64,000 nt of DNA from an uncultured Bacteroidales bacterium (GCA_946184615.1 CAMHFN010000005.1:1-64000); one strand, 5' to 3'. Counted from the stretch's first letter, positions 7,667 to 17,826 are shown. Numbers and translations: made by a program. Notes: generated from the letters alone by a model not told the origin.

Positions 7667-9594
7667 TCTTCTTTTTGGTCCAACTGACAGAACACACTGT
7701 TGTTGCTCTTGAATTCGGGAACAATGCGTTTCATTTGTCGGACGATGGAGAAGTCGTCGCAGGAAGCCAGGGCTTTAGCCAATTCTTCAATCAGAACGTC
7801 TACATCAGCGGCTTCATAGTTGCGCACCTGTGCCCTCATAATTTTCGGGTTGTCGGTAGGCAGTGTGTTTTCCTTGGTGGCCAACAGCTCTTCGTAAAGT
7901 TTTTCTCCTGGACGGAGTCCGATTTCTTTGATTTCGATGTCGGTTTTGCCGGAGAGTTGGATCATCTTTTTCGCCAAGTCGTAAATCTTGACGGGCTGTC
8001 CCATGTCGAAAACGAAAATTTCATTGTTCTTTCCGATGGAGCCGGCTTCCATCACCAAGCTACAAGCCTCGGGGATGGTCATGAAGAAACGTATGATACG
8101 TTTGTCGGTGACCGTGAGGGGTCCTCCTTGAGCGAGTTGTTTTTGGAAGAGTGGCACTACTGAACCATTGGATCCCAACACATTGCCGAATCGGGTGGTG
8201 ATGAATTGGGTCTTGCATTTGCGGCTTTGGGTGTAGATCTCTGCAATACGTTTGGTGGCACCCATCACGTTGGTGGGGTTCACGGCTTTGTCGGTCGAAA
8301 TCATCACAAACTTCTCCACACCATGTTCAATGGCTAGGTTGACGATGTTTCTGGTGCCAAAGACATTGACATACACCGCTTCGTAGGGATTCTCTTCCAT
8401 GAAGGGTACGTGTTTGTAGGCAGCGGCATGATAGATGAGCTGTGGATGGTAGGCTTCGAAAACTTCTTTCATTCGGCGCTCATCCTTCACGTTGGCGATA
8501 ATGAACACCATCCGGTCAATAATGGGTTTGAACTCAGGGGTGTTCTTGAGTTCAAACTGTAAGTCATACATGGGTGATTCTGCCTGGTCGACCATAACCA
8601 GCATTTGGGGATTGTAGTGAAGCGTCTGGCGGCACATTTCGCTACCGATGGAACCTGCAGCACCTGTAATCATAATGACTTTGCCGTCGATTTCGCGTTT
8701 TACATTCTCCTTTCCTAATTTGATGGGTTCGCGTCCCAGCAAATCCTCAATCTTAATGTCTTGAATTTGGTTGGTTTTGATTTCTCCATCCACCCACTGC
8801 ATAAATGAAGGCATGGTTTTTACTTTCAAACCATAGTTCATCCCTCGTTCGATAAGCTCTTTTTTTCTCTCTCCGGAAACACTTGGTAGGGCAAGAATTA
8901 ATACGGAAATATTGTTTTTCTTTATAAAATCATCGTTGAATGCTTTATCGGGCAGCAAAACGGGGATCGTGTTAATGTATTTGTTTACTTTTTTAGGATT
9001 ATCATCGGTAAAGGCCAAAATCTTATAAGGAGTTTCTTTGTCCTGTGAAAAAGCGCGTAGCAACATCACGCCGCCTTCTCCTGCGCCGTAAACGAGGGTG
9101 TTTTGTTTTTTGCCGGAGGTGTCTTTATAAAACTCGTTGTAAATCCTTCGAATGGTAAAACGGCTTAAGGTCATGAACAGCACGGTAAGGAAGTAATGAT
9201 ACAGGATGATCTTGTATCCTGGAAGAATATGTTTTACGATGCTGGGATTGACTTGTGTGATAATGACTTTGCTGAGGATCAAAATGGTTAAGGCGATGGT
9301 GCACGAATTGAAGATTTTCCTAATATCGTCAAATCCTGAATACCGGATCATACCATAATAGGTACGATAGGCAAGGAACATGATGATGTATACAAGCATC
9401 ACGATGAAGATCCTGTACCATCCACGGAACATGATACCCTCGGAGAGGTTGTTGTAATGGACCAGGAACATGGATATCAAATAGGAGGTAAACAACACTA
9501 CGATATCAAAAGCCAACACCCAAATACGGGGCAATGAATTGTTGGCCTGTTTTCCAAAGAGGAAATTACAAATTTTAATAAGTACAATCCGCAT
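7663..9594 (-). CDS. Membrane-bound nucleotide-sugar 4,6-dehydratase (CapD/PglF/FlaA1-like)
   Basis: A 643-residue polysaccharide-biosynthesis protein. Four membrane helices occupy about 20-130, then a first Rossmann fold (VYGAGEGGVMLLR, ~170) and a second, catalytic SDR fold beginning near residue 305 (TGAAGSIGSE). Further motifs are AAAYKHVPFMEENP and STDKAVNPTNVMGATKR, where Met-x3-Lys replaces the usual Tyr-x3-Lys, as in this family. Such enzymes convert UDP-GlcNAc to the 4-keto-6-deoxy sugar that feeds bacillosamine, QuiNAc or FucNAc synthesis for capsule, O-antigen or glycoprotein glycans. It is followed by manC with a 4-base ATGA overlap and preceded by the oxidoreductase with a 12-base gap. 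The final sugar is unknown because no aminotransferase lies nearby. Confidence 0.9.
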   Translation of the reverse strand: MRIVLIKICNFLFGKQANNSLPRIWVLAFDIVVLFTSYLISMFLVHYNNLSEGIMFRGWYRIFIVMLVYIIMFLAYRTYYGMIRYSGFDDIRKIFNSCTIALTILILSKVIITQVNPSIVKHILPGYKIILYHYFLTVLFMTLSRFTIRRIYNEFYKDTSGKKQNTLVYGAGEGGVMLLRAFSQDKETPYKILAFTDDNPKKVNKYINTIPVLLPDKAFNDDFIKKNNISVLILALPSVSGERKKELIERGMNYGLKVKTMPSFMQWVDGEIKTNQIQDIKIEDLLGREPIKLGKENVKREIDGKVIMITGAAGSIGSEMCRQTLHYNPQMLVMVDQAESPMYDLQFELKNTPEFKPIIDRMVFIIANVKDERRMKEVFEAYHPQLIYHAAAYKHVPFMEENPYEAVYVNVFGTRNIVNLAIEHGVEKFVMISTDKAVNPTNVMGATKRIAEIYTQSRKCKTQFITTRFGNVLGSNGSVVPLFQKQLAQGGPLTVTDKRIIRFFMTIPEACSLVMEAGSIGKNNEIFVFDMGQPVKIYDLAKKMIQLSGKTDIEIKEIGLRPGEKLYEELLATKENTLPTDNPKIMRAQVRNYEAADVDVLIEELAKALASCDDFSIVRQMKRIVPEFKSNNSVFCQLDQKEE

Positions 9595-9606
9595 GATGTA
9601 TGTTTT

Positions 9607-10572
9607 TTACCATTTAAAGGGATGGGGTTTACATTCAAGTTTTGCTAAAGGATGGTAGTCACCCGTCAGTCCGATAGGTTTAGCGTTGCGAATGTCGTAA
9701 ACCGTGTTGATGGCATTTCGCGACTCGCTGATTTCGAAACCTTCTCCGTTGAGAATTTTCTGGTAGCTGACGGTGTGCAGTTCGGTAAAGCCCGTGCTAA
9801 ACTCAAACTCTTCCCCGTCAATGAGAATGGAGCGATAGGTCTTCCCTCCGTTTTCCACCACGTGTTTGGGGAGGGTATCGGCGGAAATACTGAGAAAATA
9901 CCGTACATTGGCGTTTTTCAGTTGAAGGAACCCCGCTACCCGGTCGTGGGTGGAGATGTGGACAATGCTTTTCTGTACCTCACCGAAAATCCAGCAAAGC
10001 ATGTCATAGAAATGCACTCCGATATTGGTAGCGATACCTCCGCTTTTGCGCACGTCGCCTTTCCATGAGGCGTAGTACCAATAACCTCTCGGAGTAATAT
10101 AGGTGAGATCAATGTCGTAAATTTTGTCTTTTGGTCCGGTTTCAATCTTTTTTTTCAGGGCAGCGATGGCCTCATGGAGACGAAGTTGGAGGATGGTATA
10201 GGCCTTGTGTCCTTCAATTTGTTCCACGGTTTCGAGGGCATCGATGTTCCAGGGGTTAAGCACGACGGGTTTTTCGCATATCACGTTGGCGCCGAGACGC
10301 AGTCCGTAACGGATATGGGCGTCGTGCAGGTAATTGGGGGTACACACTGAGATATAGTCGAGGTTGGTCCCTCTGGCCATCATCTTGGTATTGTGCCGGT
10401 CGAACAGCTCGTGTTCAGTGAAAAAAGAGGCGTTGGGGAAATAATTGTCCATGATGCCTACGCTATCGTTCTTATCGTAAGCGGCAAGCAAACAATTTCC
10501 CGTTTCCTTAATGGCTTTCAAATGGCGTGGGGCGATGTATCCCCCCACGCCAATAAGAGCAAAATTCTTCAT
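9607..10572 (-). CDS. Gfo/Idh/MocA oxidoreductase, WbpB/WlbA-like (UDP-GlcNAcA 3-dehydrogenase type)
   Basis: A 321-residue NAD-dependent sugar dehydrogenase. The N-terminal Rossmann segment [20 protein letters not shown], together with SVCTPNYLHDAHIRYGL and the EKP motif (NVICEKPVVL), is the pattern of WbpB/WlbA, which oxidises UDP-N-acetylglucosaminuronate at C3 on the way to UDP-diacetamido-mannuronate. The partner aminotransferase, acetyltransferase and epimerase are not in the window, so the product here may differ or those genes may be elsewhere. The stop of nagB and this start share an A (TAATG), pointing to coupled translation. Confidence is high for the family and moderate for the exact substrate. 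Confidence 0.85.
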   Translation of the reverse strand: MKNFALIGVGGYIAPRHLKAIKETGNCLLAAYDKNDSVGIMDNYFPNASFFTEHELFDRHNTKMMARGTNLDYISVCTPNYLHDAHIRYGLRLGANVICEKPVVLNPWNIDALETVEQIEGHKAYTILQLRLHEAIAALKKKIETGPKDKIYDIDLTYITPRGYWYYASWKGDVRKSGGIATNIGVHFYDMLCWIFGEVQKSIVHISTHDRVAGFLQLKNANVRYFLSISADTLPKHVVENGGKTYRSILIDGEEFEFSTGFTELHTVSYQKILNGEGFEISESRNAINTVYDIRNAKPIGLTGDYHPLAKLECKPHPFKW

Positions 10573-11363
10573 TAAAGATTGTCCTTTTCGATGTCTTTAA
10601 AATATTTTACAGTTCCATAGGTCAGTTCATCGCAAGCGGCATCGTCGCAGACAATGATGCCTTTGGGGTGCATCTGCAGTACGCTGACGGTCCACATCTG
10701 GCTGACTCCACCTTCGATAGCGTGTGCCAAAGCGCGAGCTTTGCCATGACCGTTGGCCAAAATCATGACTTCGCGGCTGTCCATGACGGTACCCACACCC
10801 ACGGTAAGCGCCGTCTTTGGCACTTTGTTGATGTCGTTCTCAAAAAAGCGCGAGTTGGCGATGATAGTGTCGGTAGTCAGGCTCTTCACACGGGTACGCG
10901 AGGTCAAGGAGCTGCCTGGCTCGTTGAAAGCGATGTGGCCATCAGGGCCGATGCCGCCCATGAAAAGGTCAATGCCGCCATAACTCTTGATTTTTTCTTC
11001 ATAGCGAGCGCACTCGGCCTCCAAATCCTTGGCGTTGCCGTTGAGGATATTGACATTTTCCTTCTTGATGTCGATGTGCTTGAAGAAGTTGTTCCACATG
11101 AAGCTGTGATAACTTTCCGGGTGGTCTTCGGGAATGTTCACATATTCATCCATGTTGAAGGTAACCACGTTTTTGAAAGAGACCTGGCCTTTTTTGTAGA
11201 GCTTGACCAACTCTTTATAAGTGCCTATCGGTGTAGAACCAGTGGGTAATCCAAGGATAAAGGGCTTCTTTGCTGTCGGCTTGAAGGCTTTGATGCGTTC
11301 AACAATGTGGTTGGCTGCCCAACGTGACATTTTTTCGTAATTCGGTTCAATAAGTACTCTCAT
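10572..11363 (-). CDS. nagB: Glucosamine-6-phosphate deaminase
   Basis: A 263-residue enzyme that converts glucosamine-6-phosphate to fructose-6-phosphate and ammonia, linking amino-sugar catabolism to glycolysis. The key residues occupy the same numbers as in Escherichia coli NagB: Asp72 (NMDEY), Asp141 and His143 ([14 protein letters not shown], 136-149) and Glu148. The phosphate-binding loop [13 protein letters not shown] is intact. Length is standard. It lies 22 bases downstream of a DUF4954 gene, a pairing common in Bacteroidales, and is coupled by TAATG to the following oxidoreductase. No NagC-type operator or riboswitch is visible. Confidence 0.96.
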   Translation of the reverse strand: MRVLIEPNYEKMSRWAANHIVERIKAFKPTAKKPFILGLPTGSTPIGTYKELVKLYKKGQVSFKNVVTFNMDEYVNIPEDHPESYHSFMWNNFFKHIDIKKENVNILNGNAKDLEAECARYEEKIKSYGGIDLFMGGIGPDGHIAFNEPGSSLTSRTRVKSLTTDTIIANSRFFENDINKVPKTALTVGVGTVMDSREVMILANGHGKARALAHAIEGGVSQMWTVSVLQMHPKGIIVCDDAACDELTYGTVKYFKDIEKDNL

Positions 11364-11385
11364 AGTATGTTGATTGTTAAATTGT

Positions 11386-13593
11386 TTAATTGTTGCGGAT
11401 TTTGTTTATAGAAGCGATAAACTCCTCGGTTTCTTTTCGTATTTGTTTGACAAAGGAGACGTCTTCGATGCGACCCACCACGGCGATTTTTTCTTCCTCA
11501 TTGCGGAAGGTGGCGCTGCGGATGGGGTTCTCGTAGTCTTTTTTACGGGATTCGTAGACTTGGTCGCAGATATACTGTTGAATGCGGACGGCTTTGTCGA
11601 GGCATTCTTCCCACATTTCCGAAGTCAGCACGTCGGTTTCGTCTTTGTAAAGGAACATCAGTGAAAAATAGGCATGTCGGAGTTTTTCCATGCGGTAGCG
11701 TTTCCACAATTCGTTGTAGCGTTCGTGGACCTCATCCCAACTGTTCAGCACACCCGTCTTGATGTCATCGCGTAGTTGGTCGACATCCTCCTCGGGCATG
11801 GTCTGTCCTCCGAGGTTGATCCATTTACGAAGGCGTTTACCTTTCATCATGCGGCTCAAGTTCTCGATGCTGGCTTCTTCATGGTTTTCCAGATAAAGCA
11901 CAATGTTCTTCACGGCATAATAGACCAGCATGTCGCCGTAGGCGTGATAAGCTTCGTAGGCTTTTAAAATGCGGGTGCGGCGCTTGCTTTTCTCAATGTT
12001 TTCGCCAAACACCTCAAGTTTTTTGCATACTTCGGCCTCGTGGTCGAGGAGGTTTTTGCCGAGGGCTCTGAGGTCATAATACTCCTGGGTGTCAGGATTT
12101 TCGCCTTTGGAGCGGAGATATGCTTTAGCCACCCAGACCTCTAGAAGCTTGCGCGCCTCGATGGTTTCTTCCATGGTATCAGGAGCGAAAGTCTCAAACT
12201 CGATGTTTTGGATTTTCCGTTTGCGGATATCCCGTTTCTGGTATTTCGAAGTATTGCGAGCGATGGCGTACATGTTGTACATCCACCAATAGGCCGGCAT
12301 AATCTCCAGTTGGTTGGTTTGGTTGTTGTTGTTGACCAAGCAGAAGGGGAGCATGATGTTCATCTCGTTAGGGTAATCCGCTTTCGAGAGGAGCGTGAAG
12401 GAGGCAAATCTCGACGAGTGCTTGATGCTGGAGCAAAGACCCGGCCAGAAGCCCCGGCTGGCGACGATTTCACCATCGGTGGCACGGCTGTTGTGGTTGG
12501 AGCCTAAAGTGGCTCCAGCGGCCATGTTGCTCTGCCCCATCACACAGGCGGAAATCAAGAACGAATTGTTGTGATGCTGCTCGTGTGAGGGGAAGATCAG
12601 GTTGTTGAGCACCTCGCAGCACGAGATGGTGGAGTTGTCGCCCAACACGGAATAGATTAATCGGGCACCGTACTTCAGATTGCAATTGTCGCCCAACACA
12701 AACCGTATCGCCACCACGGAATAGAAAATGTGACAGCCATAACCTGTGATGCCGTTCACCATGATGACGCCTTCGCCAACTTGGGAAGGCTCTTCCTCGG
12801 AGGAGTTGATGGTGATGTTTTTGAGTTTGCTGGCGCCTTTGATGTAGCAGAAAGGACCAATCTTGGCATCTTTTAGGATCCAACAATTCTTGATGACAGA
12901 GAATTCACCGATAGTTCCATAATAGCCTCGATGAGTGTCGAATTTTTTATTGGTGAGGTCAAAAAGACGTTGTTGTAAAGGTTGGTCGTCAACGTATTTG
13001 GCCCATAAATAGGCATCGGCAGTGATCATGCCGTCGAAAGGCAAAATCTTACGTCCACCGTTTTCGTTCATCACTTCGAGCCAAACTCGAACATCCTCGG
13101 ATTCTCCTTCTTTAATCACACCGTTTCCGAACTTGGAGTGATCGGTGGTGGAAATTTCTTGGATGTTAAACAAAATACATTTGTCGCCGATGATATAATT
13201 GGCCATATAGTGGACATCGTGGATGGCCACGCTGTTGCCGATATCACAAGAGATGATGCTACTGTTGGTGATGCCTACGGGCACACGGAGGTCGTGATAC
13301 TGGAGAATTTCATTGGTCACGCTTCCGATGCGGCACATTCCGAAGAAATGGTTGTTACGGATCATGTTGGTGTCGAACGCATCGGTAACCCAGATTTCAT
13401 CCCAGTTGGTCGCTGTGTTGCTGTTTTTTACCAATCGTTCAATTTCGTCGGAATGCAAATGCCTCCAGCCGTTGACTGGTTTTTTAACTTGTTGGTTGCG
13501 ATAGAAATACTCATCATGTCCATCGTGGAGGTACTTCTCGTCGATGAAATTTTTGTATATTCTGTCGTAGGGTAATAATGTTACTTTGTCCAT
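11386..13593 (-). CDS. DUF4954 family protein (left-handed beta-helix)
   Basis: A 735-residue cytoplasmic protein (no signal peptide). The first half has repeated short strands with turn residues typical of a left-handed parallel beta-helix, e.g. [29 protein letters not shown], which is the fold of hexapeptide acyl- and nucleotidyltransferases. There is a Ser/Asn/Gly-rich core around 280-380 ([19 protein letters not shown]). The C-terminal third is mainly helical and charged ([16 protein letters not shown] onward). The family is conserved in Bacteroidota next to nagB; its reaction is not established. I infer a role in amino-sugar or nucleotide-sugar metabolism from the fold and the neighbours nagB and galE. 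No -7 box was seen before the start, so it is probably read from the galE promoter. Confidence 0.8.
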   Translation of the reverse strand: MDKVTLLPYDRIYKNFIDEKYLHDGHDEYFYRNQQVKKPVNGWRHLHSDEIERLVKNSNTATNWDEIWVTDAFDTNMIRNNHFFGMCRIGSVTNEILQYHDLRVPVGITNSSIISCDIGNSVAIHDVHYMANYIIGDKCILFNIQEISTTDHSKFGNGVIKEGESEDVRVWLEVMNENGGRKILPFDGMITADAYLWAKYVDDQPLQQRLFDLTNKKFDTHRGYYGTIGEFSVIKNCWILKDAKIGPFCYIKGASKLKNITINSSEEEPSQVGEGVIMVNGITGYGCHIFYSVVAIRFVLGDNCNLKYGARLIYSVLGDNSTISCCEVLNNLIFPSHEQHHNNSFLISACVMGQSNMAAGATLGSNHNSRATDGEIVASRGFWPGLCSSIKHSSRFASFTLLSKADYPNEMNIMLPFCLVNNNNQTNQLEIMPAYWWMYNMYAIARNTSKYQKRDIRKRKIQNIEFETFAPDTMEETIEARKLLEVWVAKAYLRSKGENPDTQEYYDLRALGKNLLDHEAEVCKKLEVFGENIEKSKRRTRILKAYEAYHAYGDMLVYYAVKNIVLYLENHEEASIENLSRMMKGKRLRKWINLGGQTMPEEDVDQLRDDIKTGVLNSWDEVHERYNELWKRYRMEKLRHAYFSLMFLYKDETDVLTSEMWEECLDKAVRIQQYICDQVYESRKKDYENPIRSATFRNEEEKIAVVGRIEDVSFVKQIRKETEEFIASINKIRNN

Positions 13594-13644
13594 AATAAAT
13601 GTTGCTTTTCGAGTGATTAAAAAGGAATACTAAAGTTTTTTACA

Positions 13645-13716
13645 TCACGGAAAAGGTCTGATGACGCCTTCGTAGCGTTCACCGGGTTTGACAATGGGTA
13701 TGGTTCTGGTTCTCAT
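13645..13716 (-). CDS. Possible 23-codon ORF between galE and the DUF4954 gene
   Basis: ATG three bases after the galE stop opens a frame of 23 codons ending in TGA: MRTRTIPIVKPGERYEGVIRPFP. It fills most of the otherwise empty 126-bp gap. The composition (Pro, Arg, no low complexity) is protein-like, but there is no recognised family. It could be a leader peptide, a tiny conserved protein, or the decayed start of a lost gene. Confidence 0.3.
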   Translation of the reverse strand: MRTRTIPIVKPGERYEGVIRPFP

Positions 13717-13719
13717 GGT

Positions 13720-14730
13720 TCAATATCCGTTAGGGTTGTTACGTTGCCAGTTCCAGGCATCTCTGCACATGTCTTCCAAACCAAATTGAGCTATCCAGCC
13801 GAGTTCTTTTTCTGCTTTGGAAGGATTGGAATAACATATGGCGATGTCGCCGGCGCGGCGTGGTTTGATGCAATAAGGTATGTGGATTCCGTTGACTTTC
13901 TCGAAGGTTTTCACCAGTTGAAGTACGGAATAGCCTTGGCCGGTACCTAGATTATAGATAGCACAGCCACAGTGGTTTTCAATAGCTTTCAAGGCAGCCA
14001 CGTGACCTTGGGCGAGGTCCATCACATGGATGAAGTCGCGAACACAGGTACCGTCAGGCGTGTCGTAATCGTTGCCGAAGATTCCCAACTCAGGTCGTCT
14101 GCCCACAGCCACTTGGGTGATGAAAGGCATAAGGTTGTTGGGGATTCCGTTGGGGTTCTCCCCTATTCTGCCGCTCGGATGTGCGCCAATGGGATTGAAA
14201 TAACGCAGGATAACCACATTCCAGTCCTTGTCGGCACGCTGCATGTCCATCATGATTTCTTCAAGCATGTTTTTGGTTTGTCCATAAGGACTAGTGCAAC
14301 GGCCTTTGGGACATGCTTCGGTGATGGGAATTACGTTGGGTTCGCCATATACGGTAGCAGAGGAGGAAAATAGGATGTTCTTACACCCATGTTGACGCAT
14401 TACATCAAGGAGCGTAAGTGTGCCGTTAATGTTGTTTTCGTAGTATTCCCAGGGCTTTTCTGTGCTTTCCCCTACCGCCTTCAATCCAGCAAAGTGAATG
14501 CAGGCATCGAAATGATGTTGTTCTAAAACACGACAAAGTCCCTCGCGGTTGCGTAGATCCACCTGATAAAAAGGAATCTTTTTCCCCGCCAGTTCTTCTA
14601 CTCTTGTCAGTGAAGCAGGATTGGAGTTGGAGAGATTGTCAACCACAACCGTCTCGTGTCCTGCCTCAGCAAGGGCGACCAAAGTATGGGAACCAATATA
14701 TCCGGCGCCACCGGTGACTAAAATTTGCAT
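13720..14730 (-). CDS. galE: UDP-glucose 4-epimerase
   Basis: A 336-residue SDR epimerase interconverting UDP-glucose and UDP-galactose (possibly also the N-acetyl forms). The start is placed at the ATG at 14730 (MQILVTGGAGYIGSH); eight upstream codons in frame would precede the nucleotide-binding strand without purpose. Visible motifs are the NAD loop GGAGYIGS, VDNLSNS, a Ser-rich SSSATVYGEP and the catalytic Tyr-x3-Lys in SPYGQTK, then RYFNPIGAHPSG. It is the first gene of the minus-strand surface-sugar run and has the best promoter of that run (14752-14783), divergent from tsaB. Confidence 0.95.
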   Translation of the reverse strand: MQILVTGGAGYIGSHTLVALAEAGHETVVVDNLSNSNPASLTRVEELAGKKIPFYQVDLRNREGLCRVLEQHHFDACIHFAGLKAVGESTEKPWEYYENNINGTLTLLDVMRQHGCKNILFSSSATVYGEPNVIPITEACPKGRCTSPYGQTKNMLEEIMMDMQRADKDWNVVILRYFNPIGAHPSGRIGENPNGIPNNLMPFITQVAVGRRPELGIFGNDYDTPDGTCVRDFIHVMDLAQGHVAALKAIENHCGCAIYNLGTGQGYSVLQLVKTFEKVNGIHIPYCIKPRRAGDIAICYSNPSKAEKELGWIAQFGLEDMCRDAWNWQRNNPNGY

Positions 14731-14751
14731 GGCACATTTTTTTCCAACCAA

Positions 14752-14783
14752 CAAAAATACAATTTATTTTTTTAACTTTGCAA
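14752..14783 (-). promoter_or_regulatory. Promoter of galE (TTG-N21-TATTTTTG)
   Basis: On the minus strand TTG (14783-14781) precedes TATTTTTG (14759-14752) by 21 bases, close to the Bacteroidota consensus. The -7 box ends 22 bases before the galE ATG. It overlaps the divergent tsaB -7 box, so the two genes may compete for RNA polymerase. Confidence 0.6.
14773..14780 (+). promoter_or_regulatory. Candidate -7 box of tsaB
   Basis: TAACTTTG matches TAnnTTTG and lies 20 bases before the tsaB ATG. No TTG at -33. Confidence 0.45.
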
Positions 14784-14799
14784 AAAAATATTATTAAAT

Positions 14800-15507
14800 A
14801 TGATTTTATGCTTGGAAACCGCTACGCCAATCTGCTCTGTAGCATTGAATGATGGAGTAAATAATTTGGCTTTACGAGAGTGTAAAGGTCAAAATGCACA
14901 TTCTGAAAAAATCACTATATTTATTGATGAAGTTTTAAAGGAAGTAGGGATAAATTATAACCAATTGGATGCTATTGCAGTGAGCAAAGGACCTGGGTCG
15001 TATACGGGTTTGCGCATCGGGGTGAGCACAGCGAAAGGCATCTGTTACGCTGCCGACTTGCCTCTGATGGCCATTGATACGCTGCACGCCATGGCGTATG
15101 GAATGCGAAACAAGTTGGGGACGGAACTTCAACCCGGAGACTTGTTAATACCGATGATTGACGCCCGCCGCATGGAGGTTTATTGTTCGGTTTTTGATGC
15201 CCATCTTACTAAAGTGAAAGACACCGAAGCCGTCGTTTTTGATGCCACCCTACCTTTCTCCTCTCTTCCCTCTTCCCCCTCCCCTTCCCATACTTGGCTC
15301 TTTGGCGATGGTGCTCCTAAACTTCATAAACTATTTGATGGAGTCGACCCAATTCGTATTCTTGACGACTTTACTCCTTCTGCGGCGTATATGGCGATTC
15401 TTTCGGATCAAGCGCTGAAAGCTGGGGATTTCGTCGATGTGGCCTATTTTGAGCCATTTTATTTGAAAGATTTCGTGGCAGGAAAACCACATGTAAAAGG
15501 ACTATGA
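14800..15507 (+). CDS. tsaB: tRNA threonylcarbamoyladenosine biosynthesis protein TsaB
   Basis: A 235-residue ASKHA-fold protein that partners TsaD and TsaE in forming the t6A37 modification of ANN-decoding tRNAs. The signature is at the N-terminus: MILCLETATPICSVAL, HSEKITIFIDEVL, and SKGPGSYTGLRIGVSTAKG. The fold continues through IPMIDARRMEVYCSVFD. Oddity: a run LPFSSLPSSPSPS is encoded by a 40-bp pyrimidine-only tract (15251-15290) in the poorly conserved C-terminal half; it resembles simple-sequence insertions seen elsewhere in this window. The next gene is separated by a dispersed-repeat copy (15511-15567). Confidence 0.93.
   Translation: MILCLETATPICSVALNDGVNNLALRECKGQNAHSEKITIFIDEVLKEVGINYNQLDAIAVSKGPGSYTGLRIGVSTAKGICYAADLPLMAIDTLHAMAYGMRNKLGTELQPGDLLIPMIDARRMEVYCSVFDAHLTKVKDTEAVVFDATLPFSSLPSSPSPSHTWLFGDGAPKLHKLFDGVDPIRILDDFTPSAAYMAILSDQALKAGDFVDVAYFEPFYLKDFVAGKPHVKGL
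15251..15290. repeat. Pyrimidine-rich simple-sequence tract inside tsaB
   Basis: Nearly pure C/T on the plus strand (pattern of CTCTTCCC and TTCCCC blocks), translated as a Ser/Pro-rich loop. There is no stop or frame change. Confidence 0.7.
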
Positions 15508-15510
15508 GGG

Positions 15511-15567
15511 AGTGGAAAACGGAACGGCGTAAGCCCTCACCGACCGGAGGGAGGTAAAACGGAGAAC
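15511..15567. repeat. Dispersed intergenic element, copy 1 (CGGCGTA..CACCGACC..GGGAGGTAA)
   Basis: Fills the gap between tsaB and the M28 peptidase gene. Core blocks: AACGGCGTA (15523), TCACCGACC (ends 15545), GGGAGGTAAAACGG (15549-15562). The same blocks in the same order recur at 46730-46798, where they are translated. A shorter relative, GTAAAACGGAGAACGG, lies at 29877-29892. Confidence 0.7.
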
Positions 15568-15571
15568 ATTT

Positions 15572-16789
15572 ATGAAGAAGGTTTTATTAATGTTTTTTTG
15601 GGGGGTGGTTGCCTTGAGTCTTCAGGCCCAACACCTTTTTGAACATACCTATCCCGACATTCAACAAGAGGACGCTCGTATGCGGCAGCTGATGAACCAA
15701 GTTTCCAAAGACAGCTTGGAAGCCACGATCGAACACATGCAATCGTATCGCACGCGTCGGTGGGACAGTCAGATGGTGTATGAGGTGCAGGACTGGCTTT
15801 ACGACTCGTTCCGTGAAATGGGAATGGATTCGGTGTTTTTGCATGATTTTGTTTTCCTGTATCACGATACGCTTCGGGAAACCTCTGACAATGTGATTGC
15901 CATACAACGTGGGTTGATCTATCCCGATGAATATGTGGTTTGTGGTGCGCATTACGACTCCTATAACCATGCCGATCCAGGTCATCCTGACTCGATTTAC
16001 GCCCCAGGTGCAGATGATAATGCATCGGGAACTTCAGGTATTTTGGAAACGGCTCGACTCTTAAGTCCTTGTAAGTTTGAACGGTCCATTATGTATTGCG
16101 GATGGGCTGCCGAAGAAGTCAACCTTCAGGGTAGTGCTGCGTATGCCAAAGAATGTGCCGATAACCTAGTGGATATTGTAGGCTACTTCAATCTAGACAT
16201 GATCGGTTATCTGGAGGAAGGACAAGAGATGCAAATGCGTTTGATCTATGTCAATCGGGATTCCACTTTTGCCAATTATATCTATCAGTTTTGTGCGGTC
16301 TACGATCCTGATTTGCTGGTTAAACAGGGTTGGATGGAGGGCGGCGATAGCGACTTCTCCTCATTCAATCGCAACCATTATCCTGCGGTTCATCTCTTTG
16401 AAAACACGCACCACTATTCTCCGTTTATCCATACCACTAACGATGTTTTGGGCATAAGCGTTAATAACCTGGATCAAGCCAAACGCTTTACTGAATTAAA
16501 TCTGGGTTTAGTGGCAACGCTGGCGGGACCAATCAATACATCGGTGGAGGAATCCGATACGGATGGGTTGACGATTTTTCCGAATCCTTCTTCTGGATGG
16601 TTCACGCTGAAAGGTTTGGAACTGCGACAAATAGAGATTTACAATCTTTTGGGTCAACGGGTAACAAAAAAAACCTGCCACGATTCGGTGGTCCAGCTGG
16701 ATCTCACCTCGCTCGCGGCAGGTATCTATGTGTTGCGTGTGACTGACGACGCGATGAAAGTTCATGCGCACCGTCTGATCAAGTTTTAG
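15572..16789 (+). CDS. Secreted M28-family zinc peptidase with T9SS sorting domain
   Basis: A 405-residue protein. Residues 1-19 are a signal peptide ([20 protein letters not shown]). The peptidase domain carries the di-zinc ligand set of the M28 aminopeptidases: His in CGAHYDS, bridging Asp in GADDNASG, the Glu pair in [11 protein letters not shown], Asp in NLDMIGY and His in the late HTTNDV. The last ~85 residues ([14 protein letters not shown] ... AAGIYVLRV ... LIKF) are a type A T9SS sorting domain, so the enzyme should cross the outer membrane and be attached to the surface or released. It probably trims peptides for uptake. It converges with argF; the two stop codons overlap in the tetranucleotide TTAG (16786-16789). 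Confidence 0.9.
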   Translation: MKKVLLMFFWGVVALSLQAQHLFEHTYPDIQQEDARMRQLMNQVSKDSLEATIEHMQSYRTRRWDSQMVYEVQDWLYDSFREMGMDSVFLHDFVFLYHDTLRETSDNVIAIQRGLIYPDEYVVCGAHYDSYNHADPGHPDSIYAPGADDNASGTSGILETARLLSPCKFERSIMYCGWAAEEVNLQGSAAYAKECADNLVDIVGYFNLDMIGYLEEGQEMQMRLIYVNRDSTFANYIYQFCAVYDPDLLVKQGWMEGGDSDFSSFNRNHYPAVHLFENTHHYSPFIHTTNDVLGISVNNLDQAKRFTELNLGLVATLAGPINTSVEESDTDGLTIFPNPSSGWFTLKGLELRQIEIYNLLGQRVTKKTCHDSVVQLDLTSLAAGIYVLRVTDDAMKVHAHRLIKF

Positions 16790-17787
16790 TCACCTAAAGT
16801 GGCGACCATCACAGCCTTGATGGTGTGCATGCGGTTCTCGGCTTCGTCGAACACGATGCTGTTCGTGCTTTCGAACACGTCTTCAGTGACTTCGATGCCG
16901 TTGAGGCCGAATTTCTGATGAACATCGCGGCCCACTTTGGTTTCGAGGTTGTGATAAGCTGGCAGGCAGTGCATGAACTTGCAGTTCGGGTTGCCGGTGA
17001 GCTTCATCATCTCCTTGTTCACTTGATAAGGCATGAGGAGATCGATGCGCTGTTTCCAAACTTCGTCAGGTTCACCCATGGATACCCACACGTCGGTGTA
17101 GAGGAAGTCGCAGCCTTTGACGCCTTTCTTCACGTCATCGGTCACAGTGACCTTGGCGCCGGTTTCCTTGGCGATCTTCTTACAGGTGTCGATGAGTTCC
17201 TTGCTGGGTTGGAGTTGTTTGGGAGCCACAATGCGGACATCCATGCCCATCTTGGCACCACCCACCATCAGGCTGTTGCCCATGTTGAAACGTGCATCAC
17301 CGCAGTAGGCAAAGGTCACTTGGTTGAGGGGCTTGTCGCTGTGTTCCTGCATGGTGAGGAAGTCGGCGAGGATTTGGGTGGGATGGAACTCGTTGGTAAG
17401 GCCGTTCCAAACCGGTACGCCAGCGTATTTGGCCAATTCTTCAACGATGTCCTGACCGAAGCCACGATACTCGATGCCGTCGAACATACGACCTAGCACG
17501 CGGGCGGTGTCAGCCATTGATTCCTTGACGCCGATCTGTGATCCAGTGGGGCCAAGATAAGTGACATGGGCACCCTGGTCCTTGGCGGCGACTTCGAAAG
17601 CGCAACGGGTACGGGTCGAGGTCTTTTCGAAAATCAAGGCGATGTTCTTGCCCGTGAGGTGAGGTTGTTCGGTACCTGCATACTTGGCGGCCTTGAGGTC
17701 AGCGGCGAGTTTCAGGAAAAATTTAATCTCTTCCGGAGTGAAGTCCAAAAGCTTCAGGAAGTTTCTGTTTCTAAGGTTGAAAGCCAT
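16786..17787 (-). CDS. argF: Ornithine carbamoyltransferase
   Basis: A 333-residue transferase making citrulline from ornithine and carbamoyl phosphate (or the reverse in arginine catabolism). The carbamoyl-phosphate loop STRTR is at 57-61 ([15 protein letters not shown]); HPTQ follows in [13 protein letters not shown], and the ornithine-binding [10 protein letters not shown] lies near the C-terminus. The length matches the E. coli ArgF/ArgI class rather than the SOTC (succinylornithine) form found in many Bacteroides, since the motif set is that of classic OTCase. No other arginine gene is nearby, so the direction in vivo is open. The promoter region contains a perfect AATTTTGC-G-GCAAAATT palindrome (17831-17847). 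Confidence 0.95.
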   Translation of the reverse strand: MAFNLRNRNFLKLLDFTPEEIKFFLKLAADLKAAKYAGTEQPHLTGKNIALIFEKTSTRTRCAFEVAAKDQGAHVTYLGPTGSQIGVKESMADTARVLGRMFDGIEYRGFGQDIVEELAKYAGVPVWNGLTNEFHPTQILADFLTMQEHSDKPLNQVTFAYCGDARFNMGNSLMVGGAKMGMDVRIVAPKQLQPSKELIDTCKKIAKETGAKVTVTDDVKKGVKGCDFLYTDVWVSMGEPDEVWKQRIDLLMPYQVNKEMMKLTGNPNCKFMHCLPAYHNLETKVGRDVHQKFGLNGIEVTEDVFESTNSIVFDEAENRMHTIKAVMVATLGD

Positions 17788-17793
17788 GACGAA

Positions 17794-17826
17794 TTGATTT
17801 AAAGATTTATGTTTTAAAGATTCTTG
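17794..17826. repeat. AT-rich motif AAATCTTTAAAT in the argF leader
   Basis: On the minus strand the argF leader contains AATCTTTAAAA and AAATCTTTAAATC in tandem. Near-identical motifs directly precede the start codons of dut (44687-44721) and the DPP7 gene (52141-52177). Confidence 0.5.
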
